Source of the DNA: JANNPJ01 sp965200525 | GTDB taxonomy: Bacteria; Actinomycetota; Actinomycetes; Actinomycetales; Kineosporiaceae | Reading direction: 5' to 3' | Assembly: GCA_965200525.1 (NCBI GenBank) | Contig: OZ241368.1 | Coordinates: forward strand, 2,542,001-2,606,000 | Length of the DNA: 64,000 bases | Part shown: piece after piece, positions 27,169 to 35,741 of the stretch | Layout of the letters: every line of letters starts with the position of its first letter | Position numbering within the stretch: the stretch's first letter is position 1 | Translations under genes and position numbers: made by a program | The notes under the pieces: model-generated | The model's input: only the letters and a program-made list of their open reading frames with translations | Told to the model about the DNA's origin: nothing | Database searches by the model: none

Positions 27169-28134
27169 CTGAACGAGTCCCGCTCCGCCGGGGCGATCGG
27201 GGTCGCGGCCGTACTTCTGGCCGCGACCCTGTTCGCTGTCAACGGCACGGTCAGCAAGGTGGTGCTCGAATCCGGCGTCTCGTCGTTACGCCTGGTCGAG
27301 ATCCGATGCACGGCCGCGGCGGTGGTGTTCTTCGCCGTGGCCGGGCTGCGCCGGCCCGCCTCCCTGGCCATCGGCCGGCGGGAGCTCGGCTTCGTCGCGC
27401 TGTACGGGATCACCGGGATCGCGCTGGTGCAGTGGCTGTACCTGGTGGCGATCGCCCGGATGCCGGTCAGCCTGGCCCTGCTGATCGAGTTCACCGCGCC
27501 GTTGCTGATCGCGCTCTGGGTGCGGTTCGCCCGCCACGGGCAGATCCGGTGCCAGGTCTGGGCCGCGCTGGCGCTCTCCCTGGCTGGCCTGGCCGCGGTG
27601 GCCGAGGTCTGGCGCGGCGCGACCCTTGACGGGGTCGGCGTGCTGGCCGCCGCCGCGGCCGCGGTCTCGCTGGCGGCGTACTACCTGCTGGGCGAGAACG
27701 GCCTCGGCCGGCGCGACCCGTTCTCGCTCTCGGCCTGGGGCTTCGCGGCAGCGGGCCTGTTCTGGACCGTCCTGCTGCCGTGGTGGACCTTTCCTTTCGG
27801 CCGGCTCGGTGAGCGGGCCGAGATCGCCGGGACGACGGCACCGGTCTGGCTGCTGCTGGTCTGGATCGTGCTGCTGGGCACGGTGGCGCCGTTCGGGCTG
27901 AGCCTGTTCGGGATCGGCCGGATCGGACCGGCCCGCACCGGGCTGATCGGAACCGCCGAGCCGGTGCTGGCCGGGTTGGTCGCCTGGGCCGTGATCGGCG
28001 AGACCCTGACCGGCTGGCAGCTGGCCGGGGCGGCGGTGGTGATGGCCGGGATCGTGCTGGCCGAGACCGCTCGCCCGGCCGGGACGCCGCCGGGCCTGCC
28101 GGCGGTGGGTCAGACCAGCCGCCAGTCCCGGTAG
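27169..28134 (+). CDS. EamA/DMT-family transporter
   Basis: Drug/metabolite-type exporter with ten hydrophobic helices and two EamA repeats; the second repeat has LGTVAPFGLSLFGIGRIGP and the family ending GLIGTAEPVLAGLVAWAVIGE. The first helix (AGAIGVAAVLLAATLFAVNG) and its loop are encoded from 27184, but there is no in-frame ATG, GTG or TTG between the previous stop and GTG at 27259. I use the CTG at 27169 as a tentative start; the first standard start would remove most of helix 1. It follows the previous gene's stop by nine bases in the same frame. Substrate unknown. Confidence 0.75.
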   Translation: MNESRSAGAIGVAAVLLAATLFAVNGTVSKVVLESGVSSLRLVEIRCTAAAVVFFAVAGLRRPASLAIGRRELGFVALYGITGIALVQWLYLVAIARMPVSLALLIEFTAPLLIALWVRFARHGQIRCQVWAALALSLAGLAAVAEVWRGATLDGVGVLAAAAAAVSLAAYYLLGENGLGRRDPFSLSAWGFAAAGLFWTVLLPWWTFPFGRLGERAEIAGTTAPVWLLLVWIVLLGTVAPFGLSLFGIGRIGPARTGLIGTAEPVLAGLVAWAVIGETLTGWQLAGAAVVMAGIVLAETARPAGTPPGLPAVGQTSRQSR

Positions 28135-28556
28135 TCGAAGCCCGGCGCGACCACGCAGGCCACCAGCACCGGCTCGGGCCCGCTCGGGCGGGCGGTCTGC
28201 CAGTGCCCGGCCGGCACCAGGAGCTGCGGTGCCTGACCGGCCGGGACGTCGGTGCCGAGCAGCCGCTCCTGGGCCGGACCCGGCCCGGCCGGATCGTCGC
28301 CGCCCAGCCCCAGGGTCAGCGGGCCGCCGCGCTGGTGGATCCACAGCTCGTCGGAGCGGACCACGTGCCAGGCCGACTCCTCGCCCGGCAGCAGCAGGAA
28401 GACGATGGACGTCGCGAGCGGGCGGGCGCCGTCATAACCGGGGGGCAGTTGCTCCGGCGCCAGCTCGATCGCCGAGCGCCAGGTCTCGGCGAACCAGCCG
28501 CCCTCCGGGTGTTGCTGCAGCCCGAGGCCGTCGGCCCAGGAAGGAAGCGCGGTCAT
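28110..28556 (-). CDS. Cupin-domain protein (DUF985 family)
   Basis: Small cupin of 148 residues, starting MTALPSWADGLGLQQHPEGG with the family hallmark LQQHPEGGWFAETWRS and later IVFLLLPGEESAWHVVRSDE, ending with PQLLVPAGHWQTARP and VVAPGFDYRDWRL. DUF985 proteins bind small sugars or sugar nucleotides by fold, but function is open. Start chosen at the ATG 28554-28556 where the domain begins. Its 3' end overlaps the convergent EamA gene by 25 bases. Confidence 0.85.
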   Translation of the reverse strand: MTALPSWADGLGLQQHPEGGWFAETWRSAIELAPEQLPPGYDGARPLATSIVFLLLPGEESAWHVVRSDELWIHQRGGPLTLGLGGDDPAGPGPAQERLLGTDVPAGQAPQLLVPAGHWQTARPSGPEPVLVACVVAPGFDYRDWRLV

Positions 28557-28614
28557 GACGCCCACGCTCTCACGGCCACCGCTGATCACCGGCCCGGCCC
28601 GGGTCCGTGGGACC

Positions 28615-30051
28615 ATGAACCACGTGACCCAGCTCAGCACCCCAGATCAGCAGCGGCCGAACCAGAGCGACCCGGGCCGGGGCCCGGATCCCCTCGGCGA
28701 CGCGCCACTCGGCCCGCTCGACGGGCGGTACCGGCTCACGGTCGCCCCACTGGCGGCCCACCTGTCGGAGGCGGCGCTGAACCAGCGGCGGCTGCACGTC
28801 GAGGTCGAGTGGCTGATCCACCTCACCGAGACCGGCGCCGTCCCGGGGGTCCGCCCGCTGACCGCGGCGGAGACGGCCTTCCTGCGGGAGATCTCGGCCG
28901 GTTTCGACGCCGCTTCGGTGGCCGAGCTGGCCGAGACCGAGCTGGTCACCCGGCACGACGTCAAGGCGGTCGAGTACTACCTGAAGAAGCGGATGGCCGG
29001 GACGTCGCTGGCCGACCTGGACGAGATCGTGCACCTGTTCTGCACCAGCGAGGACGTCAACAACCTCAGCTACGCGCTGATGGTCCGGGACGCCGTCCGC
29101 GCCGTCTGGTTGCCCGCCGCGCAGTCCGTGACCGGCGACATCGCCGAGCTGGCGGTGCAGCTGCGGGAGCTGCCGATGCTGGCCCGCACCCACGGCCAGC
29201 CGGCCACCCCGACCACGCTCGGCAAGGAGCTGGCGGTCAGCGCGCACCGGCTCGGCCGCCAGCTGCGCCGGATCGCCGCCGCCGAGTACCTGGGCAAGAT
29301 CAACGGCGCCACCGGCACGTTCTCGGCCCACGTCGTGGGCGCACCGGACACCGACTGGCCGGCCGTGTCGCGCAGCTTCGTGGAGGGGCTCGGGCTCACC
29401 TGGAACCCGCTGACCACCCAGATCGAGTCGCACGACTGGCAGGCCGAGCTGTACTCCGACGTGGTCCGGTTCAACCGGGTGCTGCACAACTTCTGCACCG
29501 ACGTGTGGACCTACATCTCGCTCGGCTACTTCATCCAGGTGCGGGGCCAGGGCAGTGTCGGTTCCTCGACCATGCCGCACAAGGTCAACCCGATCCGGTT
29601 CGAGAACGCCGAGGCCAACCTGGAGATCAGCAGCGCCCTGTTCGAGGTGCTGGCGGCCACCCTGGTCACCTCCCGGCTGCAGCGCGACCTGACCGACTCC
29701 TCGACCCAGCGCAACATCGGGACGGCGTTCGGCCACTCCCTGCTGGCCATCGACAACGCCCAGCGGGGGCTGGCCGGGCTGGACCCCGACCCGGCCGCGC
29801 TGGCCCGTGATCTCGACGCCACCTGGGAGGTGCTGGGCGAGGCGGTGCAGTCGGTGATGCGGGTACACGGCCTGGAGCAGCCCTACGAGCGGCTGAAGGA
29901 GCTGACCCGGGGCCGGCGGGTCGACGCCGAGGTGATGCGCGAGTTCGTCACCGGTCTCGGGCTGCCCGCCGACGTCGAGAAGCGCCTGGTCGAGCTGACT
30001 CCGGGCAGCTACGTCGGGATCGCCTCGCAGTTGGTCGATTACCTCGACTGA
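28615..30051 (+). CDS. purB: Adenylosuccinate lyase, E. coli-type PurB
   Basis: Fumarase/aspartase-superfamily lyase of 478 residues that acts twice in purine synthesis (SAICAR to AICAR and adenylosuccinate to AMP). The signature GSVGSSTMPHKVNPIRFENA lies near residue 315 and LARTHGQPATPTTLGKE near residue 185. The opening PLDGRYRLTVAPLAAHLSEA and the FENAEANLEIS segment fit the E. coli-type protein rather than the usual actinobacterial PurB. ATG at 28615 is used; a GTG at 28624 is possible, neither has a strong SD. Its end overlaps the convergent peptidase by 13 bases. Confidence 0.94.
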   Translation: MNHVTQLSTPDQQRPNQSDPGRGPDPLGDAPLGPLDGRYRLTVAPLAAHLSEAALNQRRLHVEVEWLIHLTETGAVPGVRPLTAAETAFLREISAGFDAASVAELAETELVTRHDVKAVEYYLKKRMAGTSLADLDEIVHLFCTSEDVNNLSYALMVRDAVRAVWLPAAQSVTGDIAELAVQLRELPMLARTHGQPATPTTLGKELAVSAHRLGRQLRRIAAAEYLGKINGATGTFSAHVVGAPDTDWPAVSRSFVEGLGLTWNPLTTQIESHDWQAELYSDVVRFNRVLHNFCTDVWTYISLGYFIQVRGQGSVGSSTMPHKVNPIRFENAEANLEISSALFEVLAATLVTSRLQRDLTDSSTQRNIGTAFGHSLLAIDNAQRGLAGLDPDPAALARDLDATWEVLGEAVQSVMRVHGLEQPYERLKELTRGRRVDAEVMREFVTGLGLPADVEKRLVELTPGSYVGIASQLVDYLD

Positions 30052-31763
30052 CCGTCGCTGATCGGCCCGCTGATCAGCTCGCTGAGCTCGCGCAGGGCGA
30101 CCAGCGGGTTGCTGCCCGGCGACGGGAGGCGAGCGCCGGCTTCGGCGGCGGCGAAGTTGGACGACGTCGGGTCGGGCAGCGGCCGGCCGGCGCAGGTGGC
30201 CCCCTCGGCCGGCAGGGTGCCGCTGACGATGAAGCTCTCCACCGCCTTGTTCACGCAACTGTTGCCGCCGGCGTAGAGGCCGTGGTCGCCCTCGCCGGTC
30301 ACGGTCAGCATCCGCGCCCCGGCGAAGGCGGCCTGGGACCGGCGCGCGCCCTCGATCGGCGTGGCCGGGTCGTGCTCGGACTGGACCATCAGCACCGGCG
30401 GCACTCCGGCCCCGGTCGGCACCGGGGTCAGGACGGCGGGCCGGTTCCAGAACGCACAGGGTTCGGCCACGGTCGACCAGCCGAGCAGCGGGGCCACCGC
30501 GCCGAGCTGCCCGGACCGGTTGACGAGCTCGGACCGGCCGCTCGTCCAGGGGGTGTCGTTGCAGGTCACAGCCAGGAAGGCGGCATCTGAGGCATCGCTG
30601 GCCAGCGGCTGGCGAGCCAGGTCGGCCCGCCGCAACCGGGGCAGCGCGGCCTGCGTCCGGGCCCGGGCCAGCCGCATCCGACGCTGATCCGCGGCCTGCT
30701 TGGCGGCCAGGAAGTCGTCCAGGTCGACCAGCACCGAGGCCGCCTCGGCGAACAGGTACTTCGAGTAGAGCGCCCCGGCCAGCACCTGGTCGAGGGTGAC
30801 CGCGCTGTCGATCGGCACGTCCGAGCGCAGCCCGGCCCGGATCCGCTCGTAGGAGGCATCGACCGCGGCCGCGGTCGATCCGAGCCCGTAGACCTTGTGG
30901 TACTTGGCCACCCAGGGCAGGAAGTCCTGCTGGAAGCGCCGCTCGAAGGCGGCCGGCTGGGCCTCGAACGCGGCCTGCCAGGTGCCGGTGAAGTCCACGT
31001 TCGAGTCCAGCACCATGTGTCCGACCCGGGCCGGGTAGGCGGTGGCGTACTCGGCCCCGAGCCAGGTGCCGGCCGAGTAGCCGAGCCAGTTCACGGTCGG
31101 CGCCGCGATCACGGCCCGCAGCAGCTCGAGGTCCCGCACGGTCTGGTCGGTGGTCACGTGCTGGATCAGGTCACCGCCGGCCAGGGCGCAGGCCCGGGCG
31201 GTGAGCTGGGCGCCGTCCATGATCAGGTCCAGGTTGGCCGGCGTCCGGTCGCGCGGGTCGAGCAGCATCGACGGCGACCCGCCGCAGGTGACGTTGGCGG
31301 AGTCGCCGGTGCCGCGGACGTCCATCCCGTAGATGTCCTGGCTGCGCAGCAGGGCCTTGCGGGCATCGCTGACGAACAGCAGGGGCAGGTCGATTCCGGC
31401 CCCGCCGGGCCCGCCGGGGTTGGTGAACAGCACGCCCTTGGCCGGGAGTTCGGTGGCCGGCAACCGGCTGACCGCGATCTGGACCTGCCGGCCGTCGTCC
31501 GGGGCGTTCCAGTCCAGCGGGGCGATCAGCGTCGCGCACTGCAGCCGGTAGTAGGCACTGGGCAGGCCCGGGTCGGCGGCCCGGCTGATGCAGCCGCGCC
31601 AGGCCGGCACCTGGGCCGGGTAGTCCACGGCGGCGGCCCGGACCCGTTCGGCCGCCGGTTGCCCCCACTGGGCCATCGCTGTCGGGGCGAGGCCGAGCAG
31701 AGCGGCGGCGGTCACGGCGATCAGGGTGGAGGTCGACAGTCGCCGGGCGCGGCCGTGAAGCAT
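30039..31763 (-). CDS. Secreted TAP-like alpha/beta hydrolase (tripeptidyl aminopeptidase family)
   Basis: Exported serine peptidase-like protein of 574 residues. A signal peptide (LIAVTAAALLGLAPTAMAQ) opens it; the oxyanion-hole segment TNPGGPGGAGIDL, nucleophile NWLGYSAGTWLG, acid in VLMVQSEHDPATP and histidine in TGEGDHGLYAGGNSCV give a complete triad, the last with the Cys pattern of the TAP C-terminal domain. Streptomyces relatives remove tripeptides from secreted protein N-termini. Single gene, read leftward, with its 3' end overlapping purB. Confidence 0.9.
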   Translation of the reverse strand: MLHGRARRLSTSTLIAVTAAALLGLAPTAMAQWGQPAAERVRAAAVDYPAQVPAWRGCISRAADPGLPSAYYRLQCATLIAPLDWNAPDDGRQVQIAVSRLPATELPAKGVLFTNPGGPGGAGIDLPLLFVSDARKALLRSQDIYGMDVRGTGDSANVTCGGSPSMLLDPRDRTPANLDLIMDGAQLTARACALAGGDLIQHVTTDQTVRDLELLRAVIAAPTVNWLGYSAGTWLGAEYATAYPARVGHMVLDSNVDFTGTWQAAFEAQPAAFERRFQQDFLPWVAKYHKVYGLGSTAAAVDASYERIRAGLRSDVPIDSAVTLDQVLAGALYSKYLFAEAASVLVDLDDFLAAKQAADQRRMRLARARTQAALPRLRRADLARQPLASDASDAAFLAVTCNDTPWTSGRSELVNRSGQLGAVAPLLGWSTVAEPCAFWNRPAVLTPVPTGAGVPPVLMVQSEHDPATPIEGARRSQAAFAGARMLTVTGEGDHGLYAGGNSCVNKAVESFIVSGTLPAEGATCAGRPLPDPTSSNFAAAEAGARLPSPGSNPLVALRELSELISGPISDGQSR

Positions 31764-31839
31764 GGTCAGGGATCCCCAAAGCTGGTGGGCGAGGCCCCAA
31801 GGATGCCACTAACATTCAGTTACATCAGACGACACTCCG

Positions 31840-33060
31840 TTACCACTTGGTGGATGCGCGGCCCGGCCAGAGCCGCCGCCGGACCCGGCCCGCGGCGTCC
31901 TCGACGGTGGCCCGCAGCATGGGCGTCATCGGTGACGAGCGCATGATCGCCAGCTCGTCGACGAGCGAGCTCTCGCCGTCCAGGAAGCGCACCACCCGCT
32001 CGCTCGGGTTGGCCTCGAACAGGCCGGTGAACAACTCCGGCCCCCGCACGTAGCCCCGGTCGAGGGCCCGTAGCAGCACCGCGTCCAGCCAGAGGTGCCG
32101 GGCCGGGTAGGGCCGCGGCGGCAGCGGCGTCCGGCCCTCGATGAGCAAGCCGGCCACCGCGGCGGCCTGCCGCTGGATCGCGGCGAAGGTGTAGCCGGTG
32201 GAGGGGCGGGTGGCCCCGCCGGCCGTCCCGAGCCGGAACACCGACGCCCCGACCCGCCGGGCGAACGGTGCGTCGGTCATCGGGATGACGCCGTCCTCCT
32301 GCTCCTCGATCGTGTAGCCGACCCCCCAGCGATCGGTGAGATAGCCGGCCAGCGCGCGGTCGTACTCGGCCGGCGCCAGCCGCTGCCGGCTGAACTCGGT
32401 GTACTCCACCAGCGCCCGCTGCTCGTCGAGCGGCAGGCAGTACCCGAAGGCGACCCCGCGCCCCGGCTGAACCGGCCGGAAGTCCATCAGGGTGGGCAGC
32501 CGCGGATCGAGCACCGGCCGGTCGAACCGGACCGTCCAGCCCCGGAAGTGCTGCAGCAGCCGGGTCGCTCCCGGGCGCACCGGAGCCGCCGGCCGGGAGT
32601 CGAAAACCCAGCGGGCGCGCAGGTGCAGCCCGTCCCCGAGCAGTTCCACGCCGTCCTCGCCGTCCCCGATCTGCTCGACCGTGGCCGTGATCCGGTGCCC
32701 CCGCTCGCCCAGCCGGCCCAGCGCCGCCTCGGCCTCGGCGTAGAAGTCGCCGGAGCGCAGCATGACGTAGCGCAGGTCGCCGAGGTCGTACTCGCGGGCC
32801 CGGCCGGAACGGTCCCGCAGTTCCATCCGGGACCAGGTGCGGTGAGCCAGCGGCAGCAGGTCCGATCCCGGGCCGGAAGGAGGCCGGGTCCACCAGCACC
32901 AGGTCCGGTCGGTCGCCTGCCGCTGCACCGGGTCGATCACGGCGATGGACGGCGGCGTCGAGCCGGCCGCCCGGGCGGCTCGCTCCAGGGCCAGCACCAG
33001 GCTCAGCCCGGCCCCGCCGGCCCCGACGATCGCCACATCGACCGGCAGTTCGCGATTCAC
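31840..33060 (-). CDS. Lycopene cyclase family protein (CrtY/CrtL type)
   Basis: FAD/NAD-dependent cyclase-like protein of about 406 residues, expected to form the beta-rings of carotene from lycopene. It opens VDVAIVGAGGAGLSLVLALE (dinucleotide fold), then RTWCWW, FDSRPAAPVRPGATRLLQHF with GWTVRFDRPV, MDFRPVQPGRGVAFGYCLPL and TGYTFAAIQRQ, a pattern shared by CrtY proteins. Three GTG codons (33075, 33063, 33060) could start it; the last has GAGG at a suitable distance. No other carotenoid gene is near. A large hairpin lies just upstream. Confidence 0.85.
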   Translation of the reverse strand: MNRELPVDVAIVGAGGAGLSLVLALERAARAAGSTPPSIAVIDPVQRQATDRTWCWWTRPPSGPGSDLLPLAHRTWSRMELRDRSGRAREYDLGDLRYVMLRSGDFYAEAEAALGRLGERGHRITATVEQIGDGEDGVELLGDGLHLRARWVFDSRPAAPVRPGATRLLQHFRGWTVRFDRPVLDPRLPTLMDFRPVQPGRGVAFGYCLPLDEQRALVEYTEFSRQRLAPAEYDRALAGYLTDRWGVGYTIEEQEDGVIPMTDAPFARRVGASVFRLGTAGGATRPSTGYTFAAIQRQAAAVAGLLIEGRTPLPPRPYPARHLWLDAVLLRALDRGYVRGPELFTGLFEANPSERVVRFLDGESSLVDELAIMRSSPMTPMLRATVEDAAGRVRRRLWPGRASTKW

Positions 33061-33092
33061 CACGCCTCGACCCACGCGCCGGCCCGGTCCGT

Positions 33093-33144
33093 GCTGACCG
33101 GCGCACCCCCGTCACCCCCCGGTTGGGGCGATGCGCCGGTCAGC
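33093..33144 (-). other. 13-bp inverted repeat upstream of the lycopene cyclase
   Basis: GCTGACCGGCGCA at 33093-33105 and its exact complement at 33132-33144 frame a 26-base loop that itself contains a C-run facing a G-run. It lies between pxpC and the cyclase, all leftward, ending about 30 bases before the cyclase start, so it could end the pxp transcript, attenuate the cyclase, or bind a protein. The surrounding 33061-33264 stretch shows no other gene. Confidence 0.6.
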
Positions 33145-33264
33145 CCCGCGACGCTCGCGCAGAGCGCCGGACCGTGCCCGCGGACGCTGACGCCGTGGCG
33201 ATGCCAATCCCAGCGGGCTCCCCGGCCCACATCGCCAACCACGTCCCCCGACAGCACACTTAGC

Positions 33265-34173
33265 CTACACAAAGTTATCGTCCAACACCCGCGAGTAACC
33301 ATCCTGGATTTGGAAACGCACTTCCTGGCCCGGCCGGAGCTGGGCCGCCCGGTCGATCTCCCGCTCGTCCAGCACCGCCACCACGGGATATCCGCCGGTC
33401 ACCGGGTGATCGGCCAGGAACAGGACCGGCCGGCCCCCGGGCGGCAACTGGATCGCGCCGGCCACCATGCCCTCGCTCGGCGTCGTCCACGATTCGGCCG
33501 ACGGCAGGGCCGGCCCCTCCAGCCGCACCCCGATCCGGTCGCTGCGATCGCTGACCCGCCAGGTGGTGCCGGCCAGGAGCTCGCGCCCCCCGGCGGCCAG
33601 CGCCTCGTCCCGGGGCCCGGCCCGGCCGGCCAACCGGACCGGTCCGCCGGTCAGGTCGGGCAGGTCGGGGCCGGGCGCGACGTCGACCAGCGGCCAGCCG
33701 GCCACCGCCCGGCCCACCTCGATCCGGTCGCCGTCACCCAGCACCGCCGGGCCGAGCCCGCTGAGCAGGTCACTCGAGCGCGAGCCCAGGGTCGACGGCA
33801 CGGCCAGCCCGCCCCGCACCGCCAGGTATGCCCGCACCCCCCGATCGGCCGGGCCCAGCCGCAGGGTCGCCCCGGACGGCAGGGCGAGCACCGCCCGGGC
33901 CGGCGACGGCGTCCCGGCGATCGTGATCGGACAGGTCGCTCCGGTGAGCGCCACGGTGAGGTCACCCTCGGCCCGCAGCTCGAGCCCGCCCACGGTGACC
34001 TCCAGGCCGGCCGCCGACTCGTGGTTGCCGACCAGCCGGTTGGCCAGCCGCAACGACGCCCGGTCGGCCGCTCCGGAGCGCGGCACGCCGAGATGGGCCC
34101 AGCCCGGCCGGCCCAGATCCTGCACCGTGCTCAGCGGTCCGGACCGGATCACCCGGACCGAGCGGGAGGTCAC
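33265..34173 (-). CDS. pxpC: 5-oxoprolinase subunit PxpC (KipA/biotin-dependent carboxyltransferase-like)
   Basis: Protein of 302 residues of the cyclophilin-like KipA family, subunit C of ATP-dependent 5-oxoprolinase, which opens 5-oxoproline to glutamate. The family start RSGPLSTVQDLGRPGWAHLG and DRASLRLANRLVGN, then SDRSDRIGVRLEGP and LFLADHPVTGGYPVVAVL are visible. The GTG at 34171-34173 overlaps the pxpB stop (GTGA). It follows pxpB and pxpA in one leftward operon. Confidence 0.93.
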   Translation of the reverse strand: MTSRSVRVIRSGPLSTVQDLGRPGWAHLGVPRSGAADRASLRLANRLVGNHESAAGLEVTVGGLELRAEGDLTVALTGATCPITIAGTPSPARAVLALPSGATLRLGPADRGVRAYLAVRGGLAVPSTLGSRSSDLLSGLGPAVLGDGDRIEVGRAVAGWPLVDVAPGPDLPDLTGGPVRLAGRAGPRDEALAAGGRELLAGTTWRVSDRSDRIGVRLEGPALPSAESWTTPSEGMVAGAIQLPPGGRPVLFLADHPVTGGYPVVAVLDEREIDRAAQLRPGQEVRFQIQDGYSRVLDDNFV

Positions 34174-34790
34174 GAGCTCAGCTCCCGGAACCGGACCCGG
34201 ACGCCGGGCCGCAGCAGAGCCGGTGGATCGCGATCGGCGTCCCACAGCTGGGCCTGCGTCCGGCCGATCAGCTGCCAGCCGCCGGGCGAGGCTCGCGGGT
34301 AGATCCCGGTGTACCCGGCGGCCAGGGCCACCGACCCGGCCGGCACCCGGACCCGGGGCTCGTCCCGGCGGGGCACGCCCAGGTCGCCGGCCGACCCGCG
34401 CAGGTAGCCGAACCCGGGGGCGAAGCCGCTGAACGCGACCAGCCAGTCCTGCCCGGTGTGGGCGGCGATCACCTCGGCCGGGGTGAGCCCGGTCAGCCGG
34501 CCGACCTCGGCCAGATCGTCGCCGTCGTAGTGGACGCCGATCTCGACCCGGGCCGCCTCGGTCGAGCCGGCCGCGCCGACCGGGGTCGACCGGAGCCAGT
34601 CCACGATCTGGTCGCGGGCAGCCCGGGCGGGCTCGAACCGGATCAGCACCGTCCGCTCAGCCGGCACGATGTCGGTCACCGCCGGATGGCCGCGCCGGCG
34701 CAGGGCCTCGGCCAGCGGCAGGACCGCCTCCGGGACGAGCTCGAGCAGGAGCGCGGCGTCCCCCATTGATCTCAGCCGGGCCTGGGCCAT
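34170..34790 (-). CDS. pxpB: 5-oxoprolinase subunit PxpB (KipI-like)
   Basis: KipI-family protein of 206 residues. It carries RLRSMGDAALLLEL at the start, the diagnostic segment VAFSGFAPGFGYLRG near residue 120, then VPAGSVALAAGYTGIYPRAS and PGGWQLIGRT, all conserved in PxpB. It forms the catalytic complex with PxpA and PxpC. The ATG at 34788-34790 is used; a second ATG at 34766 is possible. The 16-base gap to pxpA and GTGA overlap with pxpC show an operon. Confidence 0.93.
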   Translation of the reverse strand: MAQARLRSMGDAALLLELVPEAVLPLAEALRRRGHPAVTDIVPAERTVLIRFEPARAARDQIVDWLRSTPVGAAGSTEAARVEIGVHYDGDDLAEVGRLTGLTPAEVIAAHTGQDWLVAFSGFAPGFGYLRGSAGDLGVPRRDEPRVRVPAGSVALAAGYTGIYPRASPGGWQLIGRTQAQLWDADRDPPALLRPGVRVRFRELSS

Positions 34791-34806
34791 CCGGATCCGG
34801 CCCGGC

Positions 34807-35559
34807 TCAGACGGCGAACGGGCGCACCGGCGACCCGGCCCGCTCGAGCTCGGCCCGGACCCGCTCGGCGATCCGGACCGCCCCCGGGGTGTCGCCGTGC
34901 ACGCAGATCGACTCGGCCACGATCGGCACCACCGTGCCGTCGTCGGCGATCACCCCCGCACCGGTGACCAGGCGCCGCACCTGCTCGGCGACGTCGTCCG
35001 GTTCGCTGAGGACCGCTCCGGCCCGGGACCGGGACACCAGCCCCCCGGAGGCGGTGTAACGCCGATCGGCGAACGCCTCCGGAACCGCCCGCAGCCCGGC
35101 CGCCCTTGCCGCCTCGAGCAGGGCCGAGCCGGGCAGGCCGAGCACGGCCAGGCCACGGTCGTACTCCACCACCGCGGCCACCACCGCCGCCGCCTGCTCC
35201 TGGTTGGTCACCACCGCGTGGTACATCGCGCCGTGCGGCTTGAGATGGCTGACCCGGGTTCCGGCCGCCCGGGCGAAGGCGGCCAGCGCACCGAGCTGAT
35301 AGAGGACGTCGTCGCGTAAATCACCGGGCGCGACGTCGACAAACCGGCGGCCGAACCCGGCCAGGTCGCGGTACGACACCTGCGCCCCCACCGAAACGCC
35401 GTGGGCGGCAGCGAGTTCACAGCTGCGCCGCAGGGTCGGGGGGTCACCGGCGTGAAACCCGCAGGCCACGTTCGCGCTGGTCACGTGCTGGATCAGGGCG
35501 GCGTCGTCGCCCAGGGTCCAGCGGCCGAACGATTCCCCGAGATCAGCATTTACGTCCAT
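34807..35559 (-). CDS. pxpA: 5-oxoprolinase subunit PxpA (LamB/YcsF family)
   Basis: Protein of 250 residues that begins MDVNADLGESFGRW, the hallmark opening of LamB/YcsF proteins, with ANVACGFHAGDP and VSHLKPHGAMYHAVV conserved. With PxpB and PxpC it hydrolyses 5-oxoproline using ATP. I chose the ATG at 35557-35559 because the family starts exactly there, although the frame continues upstream. First gene of the pxpA-B-C operon. Confidence 0.94.
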   Translation of the reverse strand: MDVNADLGESFGRWTLGDDAALIQHVTSANVACGFHAGDPPTLRRSCELAAAHGVSVGAQVSYRDLAGFGRRFVDVAPGDLRDDVLYQLGALAAFARAAGTRVSHLKPHGAMYHAVVTNQEQAAAVVAAVVEYDRGLAVLGLPGSALLEAARAAGLRAVPEAFADRRYTASGGLVSRSRAGAVLSEPDDVAEQVRRLVTGAGVIADDGTVVPIVAESICVHGDTPGAVRIAERVRAELERAGSPVRPFAV

Positions 35560-35741
35560 GGCCGAGACCGGAACACGGTGAATCACCTTCGAGTACTCGC
35601 AGTGAGATGAGTAGTACAAGCAGTGGCGGCTGGGCCGCAGGGGTTGTCAGGGGCCCCTGGTGCTCAGTTAACTTCGCTGACCCAGATCTGTTATGCGGCA
35701 CTCAGACCTCAGAAACAACCTATCGCGCGGAATGGACGGCG

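Noticed and set aside
33057..33302. An 81-codon leftward open frame between pxpC and the cyclase
   Set aside because: It contains the hairpin, overlaps both neighbours and has no recognisable protein features.
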